Shown here: positions 1 to 7,429 of the stretch, piece after piece | How the letters are laid out: every line of letters begins with the position of its first letter | How positions within the stretch are numbered: the first letter of the stretch is position 1 | From: Thioalkalivibrio sp. | GTDB taxonomy: Bacteria; Pseudomonadota; Gammaproteobacteria; Ectothiorhodospirales; Ectothiorhodospiraceae | Assembly (NCBI GenBank): GCA_018224485.1 | Contig: JAGTVE010000201.1 | Span: 1-12,875, forward strand | Reading direction: 5' to 3' | DNA length: 12,875 nt | Position numbers and translations under genes: made by a program | The notes under the pieces: model-generated | Database searches by the model: none | The model's input: only the letters and a program-made list of their open reading frames with translations | Told to the model about the DNA's origin: nothing

Positions 1-2
1 AG

Positions 3-251
3 GACCTGACACCGGACCTTGCCCGGGCCTTCGATCTCGAGGTCTCCCGGGGGGCGGTGATCACGCAGGTGGAAGCCCGATCGCCGGCCGAGCACGCTGG
101 GCTGCGCGCGGGCGATGTCCTCGTCGGCCTGAACCGGAGGGAGGTGCGCAGCCTCGACGACCTGCGCAGCGCGGCGCAGGCCACACGGGGTAGCGCGCTG
201 TTGCTGAACATCCAGCGCGGCAGCAGCGCCTTTTTTCTGATGTTGCAGTGA
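3..251 (+). CDS. Do/HtrA-family serine protease, C-terminal PDZ domain (5' end outside window)
   Basis: Only the last 82 codons are present; the reading frame is open from the window edge, so the GTG at 57 is an internal codon, not a start. The residues read as a PDZ domain: the core GAVITQVEARSPAEHAGLRAG (about residues 18-38 of the fragment), then DVLVGLNRREV and a closing LLLNIQRGSSAFFLMLQ. A final PDZ that ends directly in a hydrophobic FFLMLQ-type strand is typical of the second PDZ domain of DegP/DegQ/MucD periplasmic proteases, which degrade or chaperone misfolded envelope proteins. The trypsin-like catalytic domain would lie upstream and cannot be seen, so the exact paralogue is undecided. 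The gene ends 13 bases before the end of convergent rho, and I see no hairpin terminator in that gap. Confidence 0.85.
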   Translation, partial: DLTPDLARAFDLEVSRGAVITQVEARSPAEHAGLRAGDVLVGLNRREVRSLDDLRSAAQATRGSALLLNIQRGSSAFFLMLQ

Positions 252-264
252 CGCCAGGGCTAGC

Positions 265-1524
<1,260 letters not shown>

Positions 1525-1624
1525 CGGGTAGTGTTCAAACGTGAGTAGATGCGGGATCGCGAGGCGACCGGGACGGTGGCCGGGGATTCTGGAGGGAGGC
1601 GGGAAGCGCCGGCGTGCGGCGCGT
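1525..1624 (-). promoter_or_regulatory. C-rich rho 5' leader, candidate rut site for autoregulation
   Basis: This is the stretch between the predicted rho transcription start (near 1624) and the rho ATG. Read in the rho direction it is strongly C-over-G biased: I count 47 C and 20 G in the 96 nt from 1620 to 1525, with several CCC/TCC runs and little room for stable pairing. C-rich, G-poor unstructured RNA is the recognised property of Rho utilisation (rut) sites, and E. coli rho is known to be autoregulated by Rho-dependent attenuation in its leader. Function here is inference from composition and position. Confidence 0.45.
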
Positions 1625-1630
1625 TACCGG

Positions 1631-1659
1631 ACTATAGGCGAGGCCGTGACTTCAGGCAA
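1631..1659 (-). promoter_or_regulatory. sigma70-type promoter for rho
   Basis: On the minus strand, TTGCCT (1659-1654, 4/6 to TTGACA) is followed by exactly 17 bases and then TATAGT (1636-1631, 5/6 to TATAAT). This is the best -35/-10 pair I found in the window. It lies in the 200-bp trxA-rho gap and would start transcription near 1624, about 100 nt before the rho ATG, so rho probably has its own promoter in addition to any read-through from trxA. Confidence 0.65.
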
Positions 1660-1703
1660 GTATTGAAGCCGCGGAGGGAGGTACCGGGGATCTTCGCCTG
1701 ATA

Positions 1704-1717
1704 GCGGGGTGCCCCGG
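1704..1717 (-). terminator. Short GC hairpin just after trxA (weak terminator or attenuator candidate)
   Basis: The sequence GCGGGGTGCCCCGG contains the inverted repeat CGGGG (1705-1709) / CCCCG (1712-1716), a few bases beyond the trxA stop. In the trxA direction it is not followed by a T-run, so it is not a textbook intrinsic terminator. It may stabilise the trxA mRNA end or only weakly separate trxA from rho. Confidence 0.25.
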
Positions 1718-1724
1718 GCAATGG

Positions 1725-2051
<327 letters not shown>

Positions 2052-2104
2052 ACCGGTTCCTCGTCGATTGACTGTGGGGCGCGGAAAGCGTGCCCTCCAT
2101 CACC

Positions 2105-2113
2105 TGCTACTAT
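2105..2113 (+). promoter_or_regulatory. Extended -10 promoter candidate for rhlB
   Basis: TGCTACTAT reads as an extended -10 element (TGn followed by TACTAT, 4/6 to TATAAT), about 50 bases upstream of the rhlB ATG. I could not find a good -35 at the right distance; extended -10 promoters often lack one. It overlaps the opposing trxA -10 candidate. Confidence 0.35.
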
Positions 2114-2138
2114 CGGTCAATTTCGCGGGTGAGTTCAA
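2109..2138 (-). promoter_or_regulatory. sigma70-type promoter candidate for trxA
   Basis: On the minus strand, TTGAAC (2138-2133, 4/6) is separated by 18 bases from GATAGT (2114-2109, 4/6). The predicted start near 2102 leaves a leader of about 50 nt before the trxA ATG at 2051. The match is moderate but well placed in the 119-bp divergent region shared with rhlB. Confidence 0.45.
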
Positions 2139-2170
2139 GTTGAACGGGCGTCTGCGCCCATGGGAGTCCC

Positions 2171-3472
2171 ATGACCGAGGCCGACAACTCCGGTATCCGC
2201 TTCGAAGATTTCGACCTTCCCGAACCCGTGCTGCAGGGCATACGTGACGCGGGCTTCGAATTCTGCACCCCGATCCAGGCCCTGACGCTGCCGATTGCGC
2301 TGGCCGGGCGGGATGTCGCGGGCCAGGCGCAGACCGGAACCGGCAAGACCGCAGCCTTCCTGCTGGCGGCCTTCCACCGTCTCCTGCGCAACCCGCAGGC
2401 CGAAGATCGGCGCGTGACCGACGTGCGGATGATGGTGCTGGCACCAACCCGCGAGCTGGCGATCCAGATTCACAAGGATGCGCTTCTGCTCGGCCGGCAC
2501 ACCGGTCTGACGTTCGCGCTCGCCTATGGCGGCACCGGCTACGAAGAGCAGCGCGACCAGCTCCGGGCGGGGGCAGACGTGCTGATCGGCACCCCGGGCC
2601 GCATCATCGACTACCACAAGCAGCATGTGTTCGGCCTGAAGCGCGTCGAGGTGGTGGTCCTCGACGAGGCCGACCGCATGTTCGACCTCGGCTTCATCAA
2701 GGACATCCGCTTCCTGCTGCGCCGCTGCGCCCCGCCGGCCCAGCGCCAGTCCATGCTGTTCTCCGCCACCCTGTCCTGGCGGGTGATGGAACTGGCCTAC
2801 GAGCACATGAACAACCCAGACAAGGTCCAGGTGGAGGCCGAGACCGTCACCGCCGACAACATCCGCCAGGTGATCTACTACCCGGCGAACGAACAGAAGA
2901 TACCGCTGCTGATCGGGCTTGCGCGCAAGATCGAGCCGCAACGCGCGATCGTGTTCGTGAACACCAAGCACTGGGCCGAGCGCGTCTGCGACTGGCTGAA
3001 TGCGAACGGCCTGAAGGCCGCCCTGCTCTCGGGCGATGTACCGCAGAACAAGCGCACGCGCCTGCTGGCCCAGTTCGCCGATGGCCAGTACACCTTCCTG
3101 GTGGCAACCGACGTGGCGGCGCGCGGCCTGCACATCCCCGACGTGACCCACGTATTCAACTTCGACCTGCCGCAGTCGGGGGAGGATTACGTGCACCGCA
3201 TCGGACGCACCGGCCGAGTCGGCGCCGAAGGCGACGCGATCAGTTTCGGCTGCGAGGATTCCGCCTTCTACCTGCCCGACATCGAGGCCTACCTGGGCCA
3301 GCGCATCCCCACCGAGATGCTCTACCCCGAGGACCTGCCCCGGGAGCTTCAGCGTCCGCCCCCCCGCGCGCGGCGCAAACCCGGCGACCGCCCACGGGGC
3401 GGGGAACGCCCGTCGGGCGGCGGACGCGGGCGTCGGCGCGCCCCGCGCAGGCCACCCCCCGGAAACACCTGA
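2171..3472 (+). CDS. rhlB: DEAD-box ATP-dependent RNA helicase RhlB
   Basis: All DEAD-box helicase motifs are present in order: Q motif GFEFCTPIQ (28-36), motif I AQTGTGKT (53-60), Ia PTRELA (92-97), Ib TPGR (141-144), II DEAD (165-168), III SAT (198-200), IV IVFVNTK (260-266), V ATDVAARG (312-319) and VI HRIGRTGR (342-349). Residues from about 392 to the end (433) form a disordered Arg/Pro/Gly-rich basic tail, as in RhlB proteins, where the tail contributes RNA or RNase E contact. The position divergent from trxA-rho matches RhlB, the helicase that can unwind mRNA for the RNA degradosome. Whether this organism assembles a degradosome cannot be judged here. The ATG at 2171 is chosen because GGGAG precedes it by 4 bases; the nearby ATG at 2160 is in another frame. 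Confidence 0.93.
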   Translation: MTEADNSGIRFEDFDLPEPVLQGIRDAGFEFCTPIQALTLPIALAGRDVAGQAQTGTGKTAAFLLAAFHRLLRNPQAEDRRVTDVRMMVLAPTRELAIQIHKDALLLGRHTGLTFALAYGGTGYEEQRDQLRAGADVLIGTPGRIIDYHKQHVFGLKRVEVVVLDEADRMFDLGFIKDIRFLLRRCAPPAQRQSMLFSATLSWRVMELAYEHMNNPDKVQVEAETVTADNIRQVIYYPANEQKIPLLIGLARKIEPQRAIVFVNTKHWAERVCDWLNANGLKAALLSGDVPQNKRTRLLAQFADGQYTFLVATDVAARGLHIPDVTHVFNFDLPQSGEDYVHRIGRTGRVGAEGDAISFGCEDSAFYLPDIEAYLGQRIPTEMLYPEDLPRELQRPPPRARRKPGDRPRGGERPSGGGRGRRRAPRRPPPGNT

Positions 3473-3512
3473 GACCCATGGAGTCCGGCGGCTCGCCGTC
3501 GGTGTCCTGAAC

Positions 3513-3543
3513 GGGCCCCTTCCCCTGCAACGGGAACGGGCTC
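3513..3543. terminator. Imperfect GC-rich hairpin between convergent rhlB and the methyltransferase gene
   Basis: The arm at 3513-3524 (GGGCCCCTTCCC) pairs with 3532-3543 (GGGAACGGGCTC) at 10 of 12 positions around a 7-base loop. It sits in the 81-bp gap between two converging genes, where a bidirectional terminator is expected. Neither strand has a clear T-run after the stem, so it may only protect mRNA ends or assist Rho-dependent stopping. Confidence 0.4.
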
Positions 3544-3553
3544 CCGCCTTCCG

Positions 3554-4786
3554 TCACATCGCCTGGCCCCATATCGCGTAAACGGGGTCCGAGGTCGCGA
3601 GGCGGCCGGCGTACGGATCCTCGGGCGGTCGCGGCAGGCCGCGCAGGGACCAGGTATTCAGCGCGCCGAAGTCTCCGGCCTCGAGAAAGAACTCCAGCGC
3701 CAGCCCCATGCGCTCGAACTCGTGCAGCTCCGCCCACGGCCCGATCGCCTTCGGTGGAAACCAGCGGTTCGAAAAGGTGATCACGAAGCGGCCGCCAGGT
3801 CGCAGGACACGCCGTACCTCGCGGAAGACCTCGACCGGCCTAACCAGGTATTCGACCGAGACAGTACAGATCACCGCGTCGAAGCGGGCATCGGGCCATG
3901 GCAGGCGCGGTTCGAGATTGAGGTCGTGCACCACACGTTCCCGAAGGATCGGGTTGGCGGCCAGCTCCTCTGCATTCATCCCCAGCCCCGCGACCCGCAA
4001 CGCCGAGGCGGCCGGATCGAGATGAGAGGTCCAGCTGCTCATCAGGTCGAGCACATCGCCCGCCTCGGGCAGCAGGGCGCGGTAGAGGCGGGCGATCCGT
4101 GCACGCGTGGTGTCATCGATGTGCTGCACCATCCTGGGAGTCGCGTAGAAGTCCGCATCCGGCCCGTCATCGGCTCGGGCGAAGGAATCTCCCTGCCCAA
4201 AGTCCGTCCGCTGGCCGCGCCAGCGCGCCTGCATCCCCGGGCCGTTGGTCACCGCCGCGCGGCCCACGTTTGCCGGCGGCTCGACGGGCGGCGAGAGGTC
4301 CAGCAACCGCAGCTCCAGATCCACCGGGAGACCGGCCAGGGGATGGTTGAAGTCCACCGTGATCTCGCCGTCCGCAGCAATCGAGATGACGCGGAACGCC
4401 GTGGGCGTTCCGGGCGGCAGCCCCGGGGCGCCCTCGAGAAAGGGGCCGGGGTAGAAGCGGCCGGCCCGGGGTTCCACCCGGCTGCGCCCCTGCGTGCGCC
4501 GGAAGAAACCGCCGGGAACGGTCACCATCCGGGCCGCTTGCCAGTCCGGGAGGAGCTCGCCGGGGTCGAATGCCCTGGCCAGCCCGCCGGCACCATCCGC
4601 GGCAAGCAGGCCGCGCAAGGACGGCGGAAGTGCCTCGGGGTCCGGGCAGGACACTACCCGGCTGTCGAGGTGGGCGGCCTCCACGCTGTGCCAGCGCAGG
4701 CCGATCCCGAGCCCGCCTGTGGAACTGCTGCCGGAGGATCGGGGTGCCTTGCCGGCCAGGTCGTCGAACGGGTCGAAAAGCTGCAT
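3554..4786 (-). CDS. Fusion protein: FKBP/SlyD-like segment plus class I SAM-dependent methyltransferase
   Basis: Predicted cytoplasmic, 410 aa. The N-terminal half (about 85-165) contains PRAGRFYPGPFLEG and then ISIAADGEITVDFNHPLAG (134-152). The DxNHPLAG signature followed by an alternating LELRLLDL strand is typical of SlyD-type FKBP peptidyl-prolyl isomerases. The C-terminal half (about 215-410) is a Methyltransf_11-like fold: VLDLMSSWTSHLD (245-257) stands where VLDxGxGxG is normally found, followed by GMNAEEL, DLNLEPRLPWPDARFDAV, VSVEYL (309-314) and VLRPGGRFVITFSNRW (327-342). The substrate is unknown. The start is set at 4786 because AAGGGAGGGG lies directly upstream; a longer frame to GTG 4870 has no good ribosome binding site. 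It is divergent from sat and convergent with rhlB. Family assignment of both halves is good; isomerase activity is doubtful because the FKBP part looks partial or diverged. Confidence 0.8.
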   Translation of the reverse strand: MQLFDPFDDLAGKAPRSSGSSSTGGLGIGLRWHSVEAAHLDSRVVSCPDPEALPPSLRGLLAADGAGGLARAFDPGELLPDWQAARMVTVPGGFFRRTQGRSRVEPRAGRFYPGPFLEGAPGLPPGTPTAFRVISIAADGEITVDFNHPLAGLPVDLELRLLDLSPPVEPPANVGRAAVTNGPGMQARWRGQRTDFGQGDSFARADDGPDADFYATPRMVQHIDDTTRARIARLYRALLPEAGDVLDLMSSWTSHLDPAASALRVAGLGMNAEELAANPILRERVVHDLNLEPRLPWPDARFDAVICTVSVEYLVRPVEVFREVRRVLRPGGRFVITFSNRWFPPKAIGPWAELHEFERMGLALEFFLEAGDFGALNTWSLRGLPRPPEDPYAGRLATSDPVYAIWGQAM

Positions 4787-4897
4787 ACCCCTCCCTTCTT
4801 CGGCTATTGAGGGAATCATCCACGCCTGGGCGCCAGCGTAGGCCCACAGCAGGCCGCACGCGATCTTCACCTCGAGGCATTTCAGGATATTGCTACG

Positions 4898-4926
4898 TGT
4901 ATACGAAGCAAAAACCCCGGGGACAA
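4898..4926 (-). promoter_or_regulatory. sigma70-type promoter candidate for the FKBP-methyltransferase gene
   Basis: On the minus strand, TTGTCC (4926-4921, 4/6) is followed after 17 bases by TATACA (4903-4898, 4/6). Transcription from about 4891 would give a leader of roughly 105 nt before the ATG at 4786. The perfect-arm palindrome at 4936-4951 lies just upstream of the -35. Confidence 0.45.
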
Positions 4927-4935
4927 CCGCAGTTC

Positions 4936-4951
4936 ATCAGCATTTGCTGAT
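4936..4951. promoter_or_regulatory. 16-bp inverted repeat in the sat / methyltransferase divergent region (operator candidate)
   Basis: ATCAGCATTTGCTGAT consists of perfect 7-bp arms ATCAGCA / TGCTGAT around TT, followed by an A-run. It is AT-rich against a GC-rich background and lies 10 bases upstream of the methyltransferase -35 candidate and about 160 bases upstream of sat. There is no T-run after the stem on either strand, so a protein-binding operator is more likely than a terminator. The regulator is unknown. The rest of the 4787-5111 interval holds no gene that I can recognise. Confidence 0.4.
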
Positions 4952-5049
4952 AAAAATCCCCCGCCCGTTTTGCCCCATCTTGTGCTACGTTACCGCCGCC
5001 TGTGGCTCTTGAACACGTCCGACCCCGGACGACCTGGCTACTACAAATG

Positions 5050-5066
5050 CGGCGGCCGCGCCGCCG
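5050..5066 (+). promoter_or_regulatory. Compact GC hairpin in the probable sat leader
   Basis: Perfect 7-bp arms CGGCGGC (5050-5056) and GCCGCCG (5060-5066) flank a CGC loop, about 31 bases upstream of the sat Shine-Dalgarno AGGAG (5098-5102). If transcribed it would form a very stable stem. No tandem alternative structure is apparent, so I do not call a riboswitch. It may be an mRNA-stabilising stem or chance in GC-rich DNA. Confidence 0.3.
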
Positions 5067-5111
5067 AAACAGCAGATATCCACATTCCACATTCGGCAGG
5101 AGAAACAGCCC

Positions 5112-6305
5112 ATGATGAAACCACACGGTGCGGATACCCTTAAGCCCCTCTTTGTCTACGATACCGAAAAACACCACGCCCTGATGCAGGAGGCGGAGAC
5201 CCTCCCCTCCGTACTGATCAGCTCTGCCGCCGCCGGTAACGCGGTGATGATGGGTGGCGGCTACTTCACCCCCCTCACCGGTTTCATGAATGTCGCCGAC
5301 GCGATGGGCTGCGCGAAGGAGATGCGTACCTCCAAGGGGCTCTTCTTCCCGGTCCCGGTGGTCAACCTGCTGCAAGATGCCGACGCGATCCGGGGCGCCG
5401 GGCGGATCGCCCTGCGTGATCCCAACATGGAGGGCCATCCGGTCATCGCGGTCCAGGACGTGGAGGCGATCGAGGAATTTACCCCCGAACAGATGGAGTT
5501 CATGACGCAGCAGGTCTATCGAACCACCGACCCCGAACACCCCGGTGTGGCGGCATTCAACAGCGTCGGCCGCATCTGCGTCTCCGGACCCATCCAGGTT
5601 CTGCACTTCTCCTACTTCCAGGACGACTTCCCCGACACCTTCCGGACCGCCGTCGAGATCCGCAACGAGATCACCGAGCGTGGCTGGAACAAGGTGGTCG
5701 CCTTCCAGACCCGCAATCCGATGCACCGCGCCCACGAGGAGCTGTGCCGCATGGCGCTGGAACAGCTCGAGGCCGACGGCGTGGTGATCCACATGCTGCT
5801 CGGCAAACTCAAGCCCGGTGACATCCCGGCACCCGTTCGGGACGCCGCCATTCGCAAGATGGCCGAAATCTACTTCCCCCCGAACACCGTGATGATCACC
5901 GGCTACGGCTTCGACATGCTGTACGCCGGACCCCGCGAAGCGGTGCTCCACGCGCTGTTCCGACAAAACATGGGGGCGACCCACTTCATTATCGGTCGCG
6001 ATCACGCCGGGGTTGGTGACTACTACGGGGCCTTCGACGCTCAGACCATCTTCGACACCGAAGTGCCCCCCGACGCGCTCGAGATCGAGATCTTCCGTGC
6101 GGACCACACCGCCTACTCGAAGAAGCTCAACCGCGTCGTGATGATGCGGGATGTACCGGATCACACCAAGGAGGACTTCGTGCTCCTCTCCGGCACGAAG
6201 GTGCGCGAGATGCTGGGCCGCGGCGAACCGCCCCCGCCCGAGTTCTCCCGCATCGAGGTGGCCGAGATCCTGATGGACTACTACCGGAGCATCAACCCGA
6301 AATAG
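5112..6305 (+). CDS. sat: Sulfate adenylyltransferase (ATP sulfurylase), dissimilatory type
   Basis: A homo-oligomeric Sat of 397 aa, close to the roughly 400 aa usual for the bacterial single-chain enzyme without an APS kinase domain. Motifs: PUA-like N-terminal domain with PLTGFM (about 55-60), the nucleotide-binding QTRNPMHRAHE at 199-209, the second active-site motif GRDHAGVG at 295-302, and SGTKVREML near the C-terminus. In sulfur oxidisers the enzyme runs in the direction APS + PPi to ATP + sulfate, completing the indirect route of sulfite oxidation begun by APS reductase (AprBA). In assimilators it activates sulfate. The oxidative role is inferred from this single-chain form, unlike the CysDN type, and from soeABC about 2 kb away. 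The ATG at 5112 follows AGGAG with a 9-base spacer; an in-frame ATG at 5115 is possible. No aprAB is visible in this window. Confidence 0.95.
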   Translation: MMKPHGADTLKPLFVYDTEKHHALMQEAETLPSVLISSAAAGNAVMMGGGYFTPLTGFMNVADAMGCAKEMRTSKGLFFPVPVVNLLQDADAIRGAGRIALRDPNMEGHPVIAVQDVEAIEEFTPEQMEFMTQQVYRTTDPEHPGVAAFNSVGRICVSGPIQVLHFSYFQDDFPDTFRTAVEIRNEITERGWNKVVAFQTRNPMHRAHEELCRMALEQLEADGVVIHMLLGKLKPGDIPAPVRDAAIRKMAEIYFPPNTVMITGYGFDMLYAGPREAVLHALFRQNMGATHFIIGRDHAGVGDYYGAFDAQTIFDTEVPPDALEIEIFRADHTAYSKKLNRVVMMRDVPDHTKEDFVLLSGTKVREMLGRGEPPPPEFSRIEVAEILMDYYRSINPK

Positions 6306-6456
6306 GGGGCGTTGAAGATCCCCCTCCGCCGCTTGCGAGGACAAATCCACCGGGAAGCGGATCTTGAACCGCCGGAGGCGGCCCGAAGGGCGGAGGGCAG
6401 GATGCCCGCACTGACGGTTGGGGTGGGGGCGCGGCGCTTGCCGCAGTCGTCACCCC
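6304..6456. repeat. Chain of inverted repeats after sat (possible intergenic repeat element)
   Basis: Several pairs of complementary arms crowd the 223-bp sat/CBS gap: AGGGGG 6304-6309 with CCCCCT 6320-6325; AAGATCC 6315-6321 with GGATCTT 6359-6365; CCCTCCGCC 6322-6330 with GGCGGAGGG 6389-6397; CCGCC 6369-6373 with GGCGG 6377-6381; GCGGC 6431-6435 with GCCGC 6440-6444, nested within GGGGTG 6420-6425 / CACCCC 6451-6456. Some are mutually exclusive. The first begins inside the sat stop codon and could help end or protect its mRNA. The overall look is of a dispersed palindromic element, but copy number cannot be seen here. Confidence 0.4.
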
Positions 6457-6460
6457 CGGG

Positions 6461-6486
6461 CCCTTCTCCCGCAGGCGGGAGAAGGG
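6461..6486. terminator. Perfect 12-bp palindromic hairpin between convergent sat and the CBS-domain gene
   Basis: CCCTTCTCCCGC (6461-6472) and GCGGGAGAAGGG (6475-6486) are perfectly complementary around AG; in practice an 11-bp stem with a CAGG tetraloop. It stands in a convergent gap, where it could act on transcripts from both sides. No T-run follows, so it may be a REP-like mRNA-stabilising hairpin or transcription barrier rather than a classic intrinsic terminator. Confidence 0.55.
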
Positions 6487-6528
6487 AGGACTGCGTGACC
6501 CTCACGTTAGGGGAAGTTTGCCCACCAG

Positions 6529-7134
6529 TCAGTACGCCTTCGACAGTGCCGCCTGGATGTCGGCGAAGGTCCGGGCGACATCGAAGGTCTGCACCGGCAG
6601 GCCGAGCTGGCGGCCGATCTGCGTCGCCGAAAACATGCCGCGGATGCGATGCCTACCGGTTGCAGGATCCATCTCTCCAACCAGCGCGTGCTGGCGGCCC
6701 CAGTTCTTCAGGGTTGCGACGACATCGCCCACCTCGGCCCGCATCACCCGGGACATCTCCAGCAGGTCGATCCCGTCCACCGGCGCCATCAGGTCACGCA
6801 CCTGCAAATCGTCGTAGCGCCCCCCGTGCTCGTGAACCATCTGGATCGGTCTCTCGCCCTGGGTGTCACGAGCGGTAATCAGGCCGATCACGTCCTCCTG
6901 GTCATCAACCACGAGTAGCAGGCGCACGCCCCGCTTGATCATCGCCTGGGTCGCCTCGGTCAACGTCGCCGTCGGCCCGATGGTCGCGACCGGCACCTTG
7001 CGGAAATCGGTCATCACGCACAGCGCGGAGGAAGAGACAGTGACCAGCGGCGGGGCCTCGGTAGGTTGCTGCAGCCGGGCCCCCGGCTGGGCCTTGTGCG
7101 ATGGCAGGGGCTTGTGCGCGCTCTCACTCCTCAT
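6529..7134 (-). CDS. CBS-domain pair protein
   Basis: A stand-alone protein of 201 aa. After a probably disordered N-terminus (1-30), a first CBS motif spans about 40-95 (VPVATIGPTATLTEATQAM, then VRLLLVVDDQEDVIGLITARD) and a second about 110-195 (VRDLMAPVDGIDLLEMSRV, then QHALVGEMDPATGRHRIRGMFSATQIGRQLG). Paired CBS modules bind adenine nucleotides (AMP, ATP, sometimes SAM) and usually regulate a partner; no catalytic domain is attached and the partner is unknown. The ATG at 7134 is preceded by AAGGAG with a 5-base spacer. It is convergent with sat and downstream of the phosphoesterase gene in the same direction, across a 295-bp gap, so probably not one operon. An energy-sensing role beside sat is only conjecture. 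Confidence 0.85.
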   Translation of the reverse strand: MRSESAHKPLPSHKAQPGARLQQPTEAPPLVTVSSSALCVMTDFRKVPVATIGPTATLTEATQAMIKRGVRLLLVVDDQEDVIGLITARDTQGERPIQMVHEHGGRYDDLQVRDLMAPVDGIDLLEMSRVMRAEVGDVVATLKNWGRQHALVGEMDPATGRHRIRGMFSATQIGRQLGLPVQTFDVARTFADIQAALSKAY

Positions 7135-7429
7135 CTCGACTCCTTTTTTGTTATGTCCAGCAAACTTCCCAATTTAGGCCCCGATCGCGTCGCCGTCCAG
7201 GGTCGGATGGTGCACGTATGCTCGTGGGCAACCGAACTTTCACCGGAGGATAGACCATTGGGAACCGGAAACACGATCCCCGTTATCGCCGCGTCCAGGC
7301 AGTGGCACGGGCAACGACATGGCGGATCTGATCGGGCCCCGGGGCTGGGACGGCCAGGGGACGCAGAGCCGGTCGAGGCACGGTCTCTCGGCGCTGTGGG
7401 CGCCGCGCGTCTCGGCCCTGGGGGCGGCT
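7135..7429. other. 295-bp intergenic region with no recognisable gene
   Basis: This lies between the phosphoesterase end and the CBS-gene start. I checked both strands: the short ORFs here lack a plausible start with a Shine-Dalgarno or protein-like sequence. It contains a weak 5-bp hairpin (GGCGC 7390-7394 / GCGCC 7400-7404) close to the phosphoesterase stop, and the element CAAACTTCCC (7161-7170), which recurs inverted at 6511-6520 on the other side of the CBS gene. No confident promoter for the CBS gene was found. Confidence 0.5.

Noticed and set aside
2135..3196. 353-codon frame antisense to rhlB
   Set aside because: A high-GC shadow opposite a helicase carrying all DEAD-box motifs.
4787..4870. 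28-codon N-terminal extension of the methyltransferase, beginning MKIACGLLWAYAG
   Set aside because: It begins with GTG without a good Shine-Dalgarno, while ATG 4786 is directly preceded by AAGGGAGGGG. The hydrophobic stretch could mimic a signal peptide but is short and atypical.
4893..6350. 485-codon open frame antisense to sat
   Set aside because: It is a shadow of the strongly supported sat frame, rich in V/G/H/R with no family match by eye, and it runs through the divergent promoter region.
7300..7325. sigma54-like -24 element (TGGCACG) upstream of the CBS gene
   Set aside because: The -12 TTGCA part is absent at the correct spacing, and it points away from the CBS gene.
7218..7330. 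Small ORFs around GGAGG (7245-7249) in the phosphoesterase/CBS gap
   Set aside because: Only ATT or TTG starts follow the SD-like sequence, and the peptides are short with no recognisable features.
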